Notes: a model not told the origin generated them from the letters alone. Numbered from the stretch's first letter, positions 1 to 8,165 are shown. The stretch is 45,904 bases of DNA from Fidelibacterota bacterium TCS55 (GCA_001577025.1 LSCF01000004.1:1-45904); one strand, 5' to 3'. Program-made: numbers and translations.

Positions 1-2
1 GG

Positions 3-308
3 TATGCTTCCCATAAAAAGTTCCCAGATTAATAGATAGAATATTCCAAGCAGGACTGGACGTTTGAACATCGCACCTATTGCAATAAACACAGCACCAT
101 AGATCATGATAACACAACCAAATGCTTTATGAGTTAGGTTATGTTCATGAAATACCTCTCCACCTGCAATAGTTGAGATAAGTGTTGACATTCTTTTGAT
201 TGGAATAACTAAAGATATCGCTGCTTCGGGTGCTGCAGCCGCCAGTAAATAGCATATATGTCCAAAAAACAGAAGTAGATTGGATAAAGATAGATTTTCC
301 CAGTGAAT
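3..308 (-). CDS. Membrane-transporter fragment, EamA/DMT-like, possibly mosaic
   Basis: The minus-strand frame is open from a TAA at 309-311 to the window edge and has no good start codon, so it is a fragment. The translation is hydrophobic. Its first two thirds resemble the last helices of an EamA/DMT-family permease (PEAAISLVIPIKR, then a glycine-rich turn, then HKAFGCVIMIYGAVFI). The last 25 residues (GAMFKRPVLLGIFYLLIWE) look more like the C-terminal region of ABC-2 type permeases. I infer that two unrelated genes may be joined in frame here, which would agree with the patchwork nature of the first 2 kb. No specific substrate can be given. Confidence 0.3.
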   Translation of the reverse strand, partial: MHWENLSLSNLLLFFGHICYLLAAAAPEAAISLVIPIKRMSTLISTIAGGEVFHEHNLTHKAFGCVIMIYGAVFIAIGAMFKRPVLLGIFYLLIWELFMGSI

Positions 309-383
309 TTAAAGAAATAAGAAAAAATATAGGAAGGTTTTTTTAAAAAAAGGCTATCAACCCGATGTCTATTTAGAGAAGAT

Positions 384-2075
384 TTTATAATAATTTTGAA
401 ATTTATCTGCACTAGTATCATATGAAGTTCAAAACATTTCATTATAATCCTCAATTGCTTTTTCTAAAAAATCTCTAGATGTTTTATCTAAACCATCAGT
501 ATTTTCAGGAATATCTCAGGTTGTTCCACCTTGTTCTTCCTCATTTGCTGCATAACTAAAAATAGGAGCAATCTTTAGTTTTTTGTCACTTGGTAGGTCT
601 TTTAATTGTTTTTGAAACTCATCATAATATATTTTTGCCATATCAATAGATGAAACAGCAAAAATAGAGTTAAAACCGGCTAATCTTTTTTCTTTTAATG
701 TATTATCACTATTTCTTTTTGTTTTCCTATCAAAATTGCTCCTAATATATTTAACTATATTTGTAATCCTTTTAGGATCTGATAATGCTTTTTTTCTATC
801 AATATCAGTTATTGAAGTATCTTCAATATTTTCAGCTTTTTTAACTGTAGATATATAATCCACTTTAAAAGGTAATACATTTTTATCAGCAATTGCATCT
901 ACAATTGTATAAGTATGAAGTTTTTCTCAAAATGCTTGCTCGGTTGTTCTTAAATCAAAATGAGTTCAGCCAGATGAATTTATAGCAAATATAGGAGCTC
1001 ATGTAAAGCCAAAAAGATAATATTTTTTGAATGATTTAGTAATTAATTTATGCATATCTCCAAATTGTGAACGATGACATTCATCAAATATCAAAACAAT
1101 TTCTCAGTTAAAAATACTATGTCACCTGTTTTTCTTTATAAACTTATCTAATTTTTGAATAGTTGTAATAATTATTTTAGAGTCTGGATTTTCTAATTGT
1201 TTTTGTAGTTTAGCTGTACTTGTATTAGAGTTAGCAGAACCTTTTTCAAATTTATCATATTCTACCATTGTTTGATAATCTAAATCTTTTCTATCAACAA
1301 CAAATAAAACTTTTTTAATATGAGATAATTTACTAGCAATTTGAGCAGTTTTAAAACTTGTTAGAGTTTTTCAACTTCATGTTGTATGCCACACATATCA
1401 ACCAGCTTCAATACTTCAATACCTTTTATAATTTGCACTCACTTCTATCTTATTAACTATTTTTTCTGTTGCTACTATTTGGTATGGTCTCATTACTAAA
1501 AGAGATTTATCAGCTGTAAAAACACAATATTTTGTTAAAATATTTAAAAGAGAATGTTTTGCAAAAAATGTTTTAGAAAAATCAACTAAATCCTTGATTA
1601 TTTTATTATTATAATCAGCCCACCAGCTAGTAAATTCAAAACTATTACTAGATTTTTTTCATTTGCTACTACCTCATTTTTTATTTTGTTCTTTTATATG
1701 AGAAAATCTTGTTGTATTACTATAATATTTTGTATGTGTTCAATTTGATATAACAAATAATTGAACATACTCAAAAAGACCACTATCAGCCCAAAAACTT
1801 TCTCTTTGGTATCTGTTAATTTGATTAAATGCCTCCTGTAATTCTACTCATCTTCTTTTTAATTCAATATGAACTAAAGGAAAACCATTTACTAAAATAG
1901 TTACATCATAACGATTTGATCTTTGTCATTCTTCAGTTGCATATTGATTAATAACTTGCAGGTGATTATTATGGATATTCTTTTTATCTAAAAAATAAAT
2001 ATTTTTATCAGTTCAATCATGCTTTTTTAAAATTTTAGCTAATTCTGGAATGGTAATATATTTATTATTTTTCAT
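384..2075 (-). CDS. hsdR: HsdR (type I restriction subunit R) internal fragment, readable only with UGA = Gly
   Basis: The minus frame runs 564 codons with 17 TGA and no TAA or TAG. It follows EcoR124I-type HsdR closely as I remember that sequence. The nuclease motif is visible as [11 protein letters not shown] plus IELKR (D, E and K ligands). The helicase follows: Walker A WHTT-uga-S-uga-KT, [11 protein letters not shown], the DEAD-like [13 protein letters not shown]-uga-AP, and [17 protein letters not shown]-uga-TS. UGA sits on conserved glycines, while Trp is TGG (WHTT, FWADSG), so the code fits table 25 (Absconditabacteria/Gracilibacteria), not the mycoplasma UGA = Trp code. About 90 N-terminal residues are missing. 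Similarity stops at FQNYYK near 384; the frame then hits TAG at 369. The piece is markedly AT-rich against its neighbours. Read with the standard code it is only scraps, the longest at 516-863. Confidence 0.88.
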
Positions 2076-2077
2076 AT

Positions 2078-2467
2078 GTGACGAGCAATACCGTTCTGGA
2101 TTCCGCTTCAGGGCGTCACGTCCCCCATTCTTCCATGTCCTATATCATACGAGCGAATGCTAGGCTGATGGGAAGTAAAAAAGCATATTATGCCGATGGA
2201 ACAGAAACAGATTCAACTTGGTTTGAAAATGATGGTATAGTCAATAAAAGTTCAATGTACGGCCCTACCACTGGCACCAATGGACCCGATCCAATAGCCA
2301 TATATAGAGAAGAAGACCTATTAATCCCCGGGCAATGGTTTGTGATGGGCGAATATCAGTCCGACCATCGAAAATTTATTGGACACAGTTTGGACGATGA
2401 AGAATTTGATTCAATAAAATCAGTTTTTATTGACCATTTAAAATTGCTTCAATCATTGCCAGAATAA
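2078..2467 (+). CDS. Lipase C-terminal fragment (truncated triacylglycerol lipase)
   Basis: The 129-residue open frame matches the C-terminal end of bacterial triacylglycerol lipases of the Geobacillus/Staphylococcus type. It carries WFENDGIVNKSSM and a GEYQSDH segment, which in that family holds the catalytic His, followed by a short helical tail ending SLPE. The GXSXG nucleophile and the acid residue would lie upstream and are absent. The first GTG at 2078 is only the first possible codon after the junction with the HsdR fragment, so this is a truncated gene and not a short complete one. It is followed 19 bases later by csaA in the same direction. Confidence 0.65.
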   Translation: MTSNTVLDSASGRHVPHSSMSYIIRANARLMGSKKAYYADGTETDSTWFENDGIVNKSSMYGPTTGTNGPDPIAIYREEDLLIPGQWFVMGEYQSDHRKFIGHSLDDEEFDSIKSVFIDHLKLLQSLPE

Positions 2468-2486
2468 TATAAAGGAATTAACCGAA

Positions 2487-2816
2487 ATGATTTCAATTCA
2501 AGATTTTGATAAACTGGCAATTCGTGTGGGCACCATCGAGGAAGCACAAACCTTCCCAGATGCAAAGAAACCGGCATATAAGGTCAGAATTGATTTTGGT
2601 CCCTACGGCAAAAAGTGGTCCAGCGCTCAAATAACTGAAAACTATGGTATAGATGGCTTGGTAGGGAGACGGATTTGCGCTGTCATGAATTTGGGTAAGA
2701 AGAAAATCGGGCCATTTACTTCAGAGGTACTGATTATGGGTGCCGAAGACAGCAATGGGCATATTGTTCTTTTAGAGCCGGATGACAGCATAAAGAATGG
2801 TGCAAAAGTCAATTAA
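2487..2816 (+). CDS. csaA: CsaA-like tRNA-binding domain protein
   Basis: This 109-residue protein consists of a single EMAP/Trbp111-type OB-fold domain, the usual size for CsaA. Visible family features are the opening FDKLAIRVGTIEEAQTFPDA, the SSAQIT segment, and the ending VLLEPDDSIKNGAKV. CsaA is described as a dimeric, tRNA-binding, export-related chaperone in the cytoplasm; what it does in this organism cannot be told from sequence. The ATG is preceded by AAAGGA at a suitable distance. It lies between the lipase fragment and a MarR gene on the same strand. Confidence 0.85.
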   Translation: MISIQDFDKLAIRVGTIEEAQTFPDAKKPAYKVRIDFGPYGKKWSSAQITENYGIDGLVGRRICAVMNLGKKKIGPFTSEVLIMGAEDSNGHIVLLEPDDSIKNGAKVN

Positions 2817-2837
2817 GCATTTTGTTAAAATATTAAT

Positions 2838-2858
2838 ATATTTGTAATATACAAATAT
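2838..2858. promoter_or_regulatory. Inverted repeat over the marR start codon (candidate operator)
   Basis: Two perfect 9-base arms (ATATTTGTA and TACAAATAT) are separated by 3 bases. The right arm runs into the ATG of the MarR gene at 2857. A palindrome of this size at the start of a MarR gene is a typical autoregulatory site, although its use here is inferred. A related half-site (ATACAAATAT) occurs again near 3288, inside the start of mutY. Confidence 0.5.
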
Positions 2859-3279
2859 GGAATTTGGTGAATTATTAAAGCAATTCTTGATTGATCTTCA
2901 GTCTCTGTTTAGATCTCACACAAAAGATTTGAAGATTACCATGCCACAGGTCATGCTGGTGTCTTCCATTCCAACAGATGGCATTGATATGACTTCATTG
3001 GCCCAACAAATCGGTGTTGATAACAGTACGATGACGCGCCTAATTAGTGTGCTGATAAAAGATGGTATTGTGGTAAAAAAGAAAAACCCTAAAGATGGCC
3101 GCTCTATGTTGGTGCTGTTAACAAAGAGGGGTGAATCTCTCCAATCTAAATTAGAAGTGGAAATTGATAAGTTTGGGTCAGATCTTTTCCGAAAGGTACC
3201 CATGGAAGATCAAGAAGAGGTTAAAGAGATCCTTTCCAATTTTCATTGGATAGTATCAAAATACCGACTGAACGAATAA
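2857..3279 (+). CDS. MarR-family transcriptional regulator
   Basis: The 140-residue protein has the MarR layout: N-terminal dimerisation helices, a winged helix-turn-helix around residues 45-100 (LAQQIGVDNSTMTRLISVL followed by the wing KKKNPKDGRSMLVLLT), and C-terminal helices. It probably binds DNA as a dimer and responds to a small ligand or oxidant that cannot be named from sequence. An inverted repeat covers its start codon and suggests autoregulation. There is no clear Shine-Dalgarno sequence, because the palindrome occupies that space. The end overlaps the start of mutY by 34 bases, so the two are probably cotranscribed. Confidence 0.85.
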   Translation: MEFGELLKQFLIDLQSLFRSHTKDLKITMPQVMLVSSIPTDGIDMTSLAQQIGVDNSTMTRLISVLIKDGIVVKKKNPKDGRSMLVLLTKRGESLQSKLEVEIDKFGSDLFRKVPMEDQEEVKEILSNFHWIVSKYRLNE

Positions 3280-4337
3280 GATTGTATAATACAAATATAT
3301 ATTTTGATATAATCAGTTGGTATGATACCAATAAAAGAAATTTGCCCTGGCGCGAAACAAACGATCCTTACAAAATATGGCTATCGGAGGTCATGCTCCA
3401 ACAAACGCAGGTAAAAACAGTTATACCCTATTATTATAAATGGATAAAACAATATCCTACAATAGAGTCTGTGGCGCATGCACATATTGATAATCTTTTA
3501 AAAACATGGGAAGGGCTTGGTTATTATTCGCGGTGCCGGAATTTTCATGAAGCAGCCAAAATAGTGAATAATGATTATGGTGGTATGATTCCATCTGATA
3601 AGAAATCATTCCAATCATTGCCTGGCGTGGGGGATTATATGGTAGGCGCCGTACTGTCTATTGCTTTTGATCGACCCTATTGTGCAATTGATGGAAATCA
3701 TCGAAGAATATTATATCGCCTTCTTGGATTAAAGAAGCGGTCAAAACAGAATGAAAGTCGAATTGCGAATCTTCTCAAAGCCCAAATAGAAATAGGTTGT
3801 CCCGGGGACATCAACCAAGCATTAATGGATATTGGCAGTGAGATATGCAAACCTAAAACAGCCAGTTGCAATCGATGTCCTTTGAAAAATTCATGTAGGG
3901 CAGCAAAGATGGTTGACCCCCTTTCCTATCCCGCTCCAAAAATAAAAAAGGTAATTCCAACTAAAGAAATGGCCGCTGTTCTGATTACAAAAAATGATAA
4001 TATTTATATATCGAAACGGTCAAATAATGGTTTATTGGGGGGATTATGGGAGCTTCCAAATGTACAATTGAATTCAAATTCAGGCGATCATATTGAAATT
4101 AAGAAAAAGGTTCATAAAACATATGGCCAACATATTAGTGTCGGAAAAAATCTTGGTAAAATAACCCATGCTTTTTCCCATTTTAAAATGAACATCACCC
4201 TCTTTGGATGTGTTATGGCGCACAGCGAGCAGGATAATCCTAATGGGAAATGGATTCCATATTCCGCATTAACCGATTATGCATTTTCTAAGGCAAATCA
4301 TAAATTATTTAAGTTAATAGATAAAGAAAATGTTTAG
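3246..4337 (+). CDS. mutY: A/G-specific adenine glycosylase MutY
   Basis: MutY removes adenine mispaired with 8-oxoguanine or G. The glycosylase domain shows LSEVMLQQTQV with the catalytic Glu at about residue 48, the helix-hairpin-helix LPGVGDYMVGAV, and CAIDGNHRR with the catalytic Asp near 149. The [4Fe-4S] loop has Cys at about 201, 208, 211 and 217 (C-X6-C-X2-C-X5-C). A C-terminal NUDIX-like domain that reads 8-oxoG follows (KEMAAVLI, GGLWELPN). The length of 363 is normal. ATG 3246 lies inside the marR end, but the next in-frame Met falls in the catalytic motif, so an upstream start is required. It overlaps plsC by 8 bases. Confidence 0.95.
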   Translation: MDSIKIPTERIRLYNTNIYFDIISWYDTNKRNLPWRETNDPYKIWLSEVMLQQTQVKTVIPYYYKWIKQYPTIESVAHAHIDNLLKTWEGLGYYSRCRNFHEAAKIVNNDYGGMIPSDKKSFQSLPGVGDYMVGAVLSIAFDRPYCAIDGNHRRILYRLLGLKKRSKQNESRIANLLKAQIEIGCPGDINQALMDIGSEICKPKTASCNRCPLKNSCRAAKMVDPLSYPAPKIKKVIPTKEMAAVLITKNDNIYISKRSNNGLLGGLWELPNVQLNSNSGDHIEIKKKVHKTYGQHISVGKNLGKITHAFSHFKMNITLFGCVMAHSEQDNPNGKWIPYSALTDYAFSKANHKLFKLIDKENV

Positions 4338-5043
4338 AGCAATTATATCATTAATCCTTTGGCCATTGTGGGCAACAATGTTTACCTTGGGAGCAATCAT
4401 ATATTCTACTGCTATTATATTTTTTCCTTCTTCTAAACTGCATCCGCTTGCAAGAGTATTGGCTGTATTGTTCATGTTATTTGCGGGACAGTGGTTTCGA
4501 GTAAAAGGGCAAGCGCCTGATCCAAATAAAGGTCCGTATTTATATTTAATTAACCATGAATCTCTTTTTGATGGATTCATGCTGTTAGCAGCGGTAAAAC
4601 ATTACTTTACCGGCGTAGGTGCTTATGAACAGTTTTCCTACCCTGTATGGGGATTTCTTGTCAAAAAGTATGGTGTTATCCCAATAGTTCGTCAAAAACT
4701 GGATAATGCAATAACAAGCTTAGAAAAAGCAGAAGATGCGGTAAAAAAAGGCATCTCTCTCATGATTGCACCAGAGGGAACGCGGACATTGACTGGCAGA
4801 TTAAATGTTTTTAAAAAGGGGCCATTTCATGTGGCCTTGAATACGAATATTACGATCGTACCTGTTGGACTGGTTGGGGCCTATGATGCAAAGAATAAAA
4901 ATGATTGGCGCATCAGACCGGGCGTGTTGACAACGGTGTTTGGCGATCCAATTCCATATGATGAATATAAAGATCTTTCCCTAGATGAGCTTCGGAATAT
5001 GGTAAGAGTGAAAATTGCAAATCTTATTGGGGTAGAACCATAA
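4330..5043 (+). CDS. plsC: 1-acyl-sn-glycerol-3-phosphate acyltransferase (PlsC family)
   Basis: The 237-residue membrane-associated acyltransferase has an N-terminal hydrophobic hairpin (residues 1-55). The HX4D motif is NHESLFD and the substrate-binding motif is APEGTRTLTGRL. The family transfers an acyl chain to lysophosphatidic acid at the inner face of the inner membrane to give phosphatidic acid. The start overlaps the mutY end by 8 bases and the stop abuts the next gene directly, so the genes are likely translated from one transcript. Another lysophospholipid acceptor is possible within this family. Confidence 0.88.
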   Translation: MFRAIISLILWPLWATMFTLGAIIYSTAIIFFPSSKLHPLARVLAVLFMLFAGQWFRVKGQAPDPNKGPYLYLINHESLFDGFMLLAAVKHYFTGVGAYEQFSYPVWGFLVKKYGVIPIVRQKLDNAITSLEKAEDAVKKGISLMIAPEGTRTLTGRLNVFKKGPFHVALNTNITIVPVGLVGAYDAKNKNDWRIRPGVLTTVFGDPIPYDEYKDLSLDELRNMVRVKIANLIGVEP

Positions 5044-5451
5044 ATGTTAGAATCAATCACCTATTATACAACATTGCGTATGCTGCATTTGATGGGGATG
5101 GCTGCATGGTTTGGCACTGCTTTAACCGTATCCATTATTTGGTCAAAACAGCAGACTGAAGATAAAGAACTTCTCTTGGATTTAATTACAAAAGTGGAAA
5201 TGCCTGCTTCCTTCTTTATGCCATTAACCGGAGTTCTGATGATGATAGATCAAACCCATTGGCTCTTGGTAGGTTGGCTTCATATTAAGGTTTTAATTGG
5301 ACTTAGCGCAGTTGCATTTAGCCATATGTCCAGAGCGAAGCTTATTCACAGCGATATGAATGATAGTGAAATAAAAGCAAAGTTTAGCTTCAATCGGAAC
5401 TTATGTTTGTTGATGTTAACCTTAGTAGGCATAATTGTAGGATACAATTAA
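5044..5451 (+). CDS. Four-helix membrane protein, HemJ/CopD-like
   Basis: The 135-residue protein has four predicted membrane helices and starts at the base after the plsC stop. It resembles small heme-related or CopD-like membrane proteins: RMLHLMGMAAWFG in helix 1, a Met/Pro-rich turn (VEMPASFFMPLTG) before helix 2, and WLHIKVLIGLSAVAFSH in helix 3. Histidines in helices 1 and 3 could be metal or heme ligands. I do not assign a reaction. It is one base from the following thioredoxin-like gene, so a joint redox or membrane role is possible but unproven. Confidence 0.5.
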   Translation: MLESITYYTTLRMLHLMGMAAWFGTALTVSIIWSKQQTEDKELLLDLITKVEMPASFFMPLTGVLMMIDQTHWLLVGWLHIKVLIGLSAVAFSHMSRAKLIHSDMNDSEIKAKFSFNRNLCLLMLTLVGIIVGYN

Positions 5452-5452
5452 T

Positions 5453-5941
5453 ATGGGCTGTCCACATGAATATGCATCTATTTCATGGATCTCAATGGAT
5501 GAAACTTCCCAATTCATTAATCCATTTTTAAAACAAAGTGGTGATGGTGGCCAAGTCCAAATCGTATCGTTTTTTGCAGAATGGTGCCCAAACTGTGTAT
5601 ATGAAGCTTCAGCAGTACAATACCTATATAATGAATACCATTCACATGGACTCGAAATGACATTGGTCATGGATTATTCACCTAAAAATAATTCAAACCA
5701 TTTCGTTCAAATTCATGGTATTAGTATTCCGGTTCAATATGGCGAATTGGATGAAAAAGATGAAGCAAAACGCAGTGAGACAAGCTTATATAAATTCAGA
5801 AAATCTATGGGAGATCAAAGGGGATGGGGTGTGCCTACCCATTTAATTGTAGAAAAGGAAGGAAATATAATGGGTGTAGTTTTGGGTGAAATTATTCAAG
5901 ATGAAATCAGATCCTATTTAAACACAAAACTTACGATTTAG
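5453..5941 (+). CDS. Thioredoxin-like (TlpA/AhpC-type) protein
   Basis: A thioredoxin fold is visible: a beta strand IVSFFAEW, the redox motif CPNC, and a cis-proline strand GVPTHLIVEKEGNIMG. A longer insert between them is typical of TlpA/ResA-like or peroxiredoxin-like proteins. No signal peptide or lipobox is seen at the N-terminus from ATG 5453, so it is either cytoplasmic or anchored through a partner. It follows the small membrane protein gene by one base. Its 3' end overlaps the end of the convergent kinase gene by 11 bases. Confidence 0.75.
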   Translation: MGCPHEYASISWISMDETSQFINPFLKQSGDGGQVQIVSFFAEWCPNCVYEASAVQYLYNEYHSHGLEMTLVMDYSPKNNSNHFVQIHGISIPVQYGELDEKDEAKRSETSLYKFRKSMGDQRGWGVPTHLIVEKEGNIMGVVLGEIIQDEIRSYLNTKLTI

Positions 5942-7385
5942 TAATGCCCGCATCCTGAAGTGCATTATTCCATTTCTTTAATTTATCAGTTTTTATTGAT
6001 TCAGCCATATTAGGACTAAAATGATGTTCGCCTTTTAAGTCCACGTCAGGCCATTCACCAGTATGATCTTTTATTAATAAGGCATGAACACCCAAGGCCG
6101 TTCGATCTTTCATAGCCCCGTGGATAACAGATACGCCTGTCAGATTTGAGATGAATTGCAGCAAGGGCGCCCTACCCCCACCTCCACTGGCAAAAATCTG
6201 GGTGGGTAAATTGACTAAATGAGACATGGCCAATTTGAGTATATCATAAGTCAAAAATCCAATGGATTCCATGGCAGATCTAATAATTTCATTGGGGGAA
6301 TCAGTCTCGTAGCCCGTTGATATGGGATCGTAATTATCCACCCAATAAGGGGCAGCTAACCCACCAGCAGGGATATAAACACCATTGGTTTCGGTTTTAG
6401 CACATCGATCATGCCAAAGCATTTTATCATGTGGAATATTTAATTCATTTTCTAAATGATAGAATATGGAATTACATGCATTGATGGTTCCCTCAAGTAA
6501 ATAGTATCTTTTTTTATCATCTGAATACAGGACACTGCTTATCAAGCCATTCACGTGAGCAGGCGTTTCTCCTGCATTAATTTGAATGGATCCAGACGTA
6601 CCAAAATTCATGGCGATGGCATTTTGTTTATATCCACCCTGCCCCAAAAGGGCCGTTTGCTGATCGCCGATTACCACTCGCAATGGAAATTCGCAATTAC
6701 CTGATTTTATTAATCCAAACTGGTGTACAGAGGGAACCAATTCAGGCAAGACTTGCTTCGGGACATTAAATAACGCCAATAGATCATCATCCCAAGTTGC
6801 AAGATCCAAATCCATTAATGTAAATCTAGATGCAATCGATTCATCTACGGATGGGTGGCCTGTAAGGTAGTGGACTAAATAGGCGCTTATCGTCCCATAA
6901 AAAACAGTGCCCCTTTTTATATATTCAGCCAGATTGGTGTTTTGGCGAACCATATGTGCAAATTTGGGTCCGCCAAAATGAGCGTTAAGTGGAGCTCCGG
7001 TTTTATGAAATATAAAATCTGCTTCTTGAGACAATTCATCAACAATATCTGTAGCACGTCCATCTTGCCAACTAAGGGCTGGTGTTAAAGGTTTTAAAGT
7101 TTGTTTATCCCAAAATATAAATGTGGACCGCTGCAGGGCCATACCAGCTGAAATTATTATTCCATTGAGTTCGGCAGCGCGACGGCATGCTGTTTGAATT
7201 AGGGATTGACATGCTTCTGCGATTTCGGACGCATCTGCCTCTACATGTCCTATTTTAGGCTTGGTTAAAGAATGTTTTGTGCGGGCCTTAAAGACGACCC
7301 TATTACTGAGATTAAATAGAAAAACTTTGGTGGAGGAAGTCCCCTGATCGATGACCAGAGTAAATTGCTTTTGGGCCGCTGTCAA
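5931..7385 (-). CDS. FGGY-family carbohydrate kinase, glycerol kinase-like
   Basis: This ATP-dependent sugar or polyol kinase of 484 residues has the two-domain FGGY layout. It shows the phosphate-1 motif VIDQGTSSTKVFLF, GHVEADASEI, WQDGRATDI, GDQQTALLGQGGY with the catalytic Asp, and the C-terminal ASGGGGRAPLLQFISNLTG nucleotide site. The pattern is closest to GlpK, but where GlpK has the glycerol-binding QRE this protein reads LQRSTFIFWD, i.e. Ser in place of Glu. The substrate is therefore left open (glycerol, xylulose or another polyol). It starts with TTG two bases after the stop of the upstream ferredoxin gene, so they form a pair. Confidence 0.8.
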   Translation of the reverse strand: MTAAQKQFTLVIDQGTSSTKVFLFNLSNRVVFKARTKHSLTKPKIGHVEADASEIAEACQSLIQTACRRAAELNGIIISAGMALQRSTFIFWDKQTLKPLTPALSWQDGRATDIVDELSQEADFIFHKTGAPLNAHFGGPKFAHMVRQNTNLAEYIKRGTVFYGTISAYLVHYLTGHPSVDESIASRFTLMDLDLATWDDDLLALFNVPKQVLPELVPSVHQFGLIKSGNCEFPLRVVIGDQQTALLGQGGYKQNAIAMNFGTSGSIQINAGETPAHVNGLISSVLYSDDKKRYYLLEGTINACNSIFYHLENELNIPHDKMLWHDRCAKTETNGVYIPAGGLAAPYWVDNYDPISTGYETDSPNEIIRSAMESIGFLTYDILKLAMSHLVNLPTQIFASGGGGRAPLLQFISNLTGVSVIHGAMKDRTALGVHALLIKDHTGEWPDVDLKGEHHFSPNMAESIKTDKLKKWNNALQDAGITKS

Positions 7386-7386
7386 A

Positions 7387-7722
7387 TCAGCCCGTTAGGG
7401 CAACGTCGTAAATTTCTTCAAATTCTTCTGTTTTGATCATTCGAATTGCATCCCATGTGAGTTTTGTGCATGCTTTTGCACAAATTTGGCATCCGATACA
7501 TTCATCATGTCTCACTTGAACAGGCGGAATGGGGATGCCGTATTTTTCAGCAGGGACAGGTTCGATGCAATCCACTGGGCAAAATGGTATACAGACTTGG
7601 CACCCGGTGCAGTTGTCCTCATCAACAACAGCAATTAGTTTCGGTTTCTTCTTCTTAAAGTTTACCTTTTCTGCTGGATCAGGTACAGTTTTGTAGTGGT
7701 CGTATTTATAATTGTTTGCCAT
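7387..7722 (-). CDS. 2[4Fe-4S] ferredoxin
   Basis: The 111-residue protein has two cluster-binding motifs: CTGCQVCIPFCPVDC near residues 38-52 and CIGCQICAKAC near 76-86, each a CxxCxxCxxxC set. The N-terminus is a short basic, lysine-rich stretch (KVNFKKKKPK). It is a low-potential electron carrier; the redox partner cannot be told. It is transcribed leftwards with the FGGY kinase and is divergent from another ferredoxin gene 126 bases away. Confidence 0.88.
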   Translation of the reverse strand: MANNYKYDHYKTVPDPAEKVNFKKKKPKLIAVVDEDNCTGCQVCIPFCPVDCIEPVPAEKYGIPIPPVQVRHDECIGCQICAKACTKLTWDAIRMIKTEEFEEIYDVALTG

Positions 7723-7848
7723 TTTTTCCGATCTATATTAAGCATGGAAGTTAAAAGGAATTCTTTTTTATCAGCAAAAGGCTTTTTGCCTAATCGTAAA
7801 AGTGGTTTAATTTTAGCAACGCATTGAAAACATAATTAGGAGAAATAA

Positions 7849-8142
7849 ATGACTTACATTATCGCAGAACCTTGTGTCGGCACCTGCGACACGGCTTGCG
7901 TAGAGGTTTGTCCTGTTGATTGTATCCATCCCACAAAGGATGAATGGGGTGAAAAAGGATGGGATGAAAGCAATTTGGATGACAAATTGTTATACATCGA
8001 TCCTGAAGAATGTATTGACTGTGGTGCTTGTGAACCTGAGTGTCCGGTTGAAGCCATCTTTGAGGAAAGTGAAGTTCCCGAAGAATGGAATAAATACATT
8101 AAAATCAATTATGATTACTATGGCCGGGAATATTCTGGTTAA
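7849..8142 (+). CDS. Ferredoxin, Chlorobium/Bacteroidota type
   Basis: The 97-residue ferredoxin opens MTYIIAEPC and carries CVGTCDTACVEVCPVDCIHP and CIDCGACEPECPVEAI. This is the family in which the first cluster motif is extended and the second is followed by an acidic tail ending EWNKYIKINYDYY. It probably binds two clusters, either 3Fe-4S plus 4Fe-4S or 2[4Fe-4S]. AGGAG lies 7 bases before the ATG. A strong terminator follows at 8166-8200, so it is a single-gene unit. The acidic composition contrasts with the basic N-terminus of the divergent ferredoxin. Confidence 0.92.
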   Translation: MTYIIAEPCVGTCDTACVEVCPVDCIHPTKDEWGEKGWDESNLDDKLLYIDPEECIDCGACEPECPVEAIFEESEVPEEWNKYIKINYDYYGREYSG

Positions 8143-8165
8143 AGGAGATTAAACAACCATTTAAT

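Noticed and set aside
346-388. Plus-strand short frame reading [14 protein letters not shown] then stop
   Set aside because: It looks like a protein end but is too short, has a nearby upstream stop and no recognisable family.
209-454. 81-codon minus-strand frame across the left junction
   Set aside because: It crosses from the HsdR piece into unrelated sequence in a shifted frame and matches nothing.
384-2075. UGA read as tryptophan (mycoplasma-type code)
   Set aside because: The UGA positions match conserved glycines such as those of GSGKT, and Trp is encoded by TGG at WHTT and FWADSG.
2078-2467. Complete short gene starting at GTG 2078
   Set aside because: The family match is only to the C-terminal end of lipases, so the N-terminus is missing rather than short.
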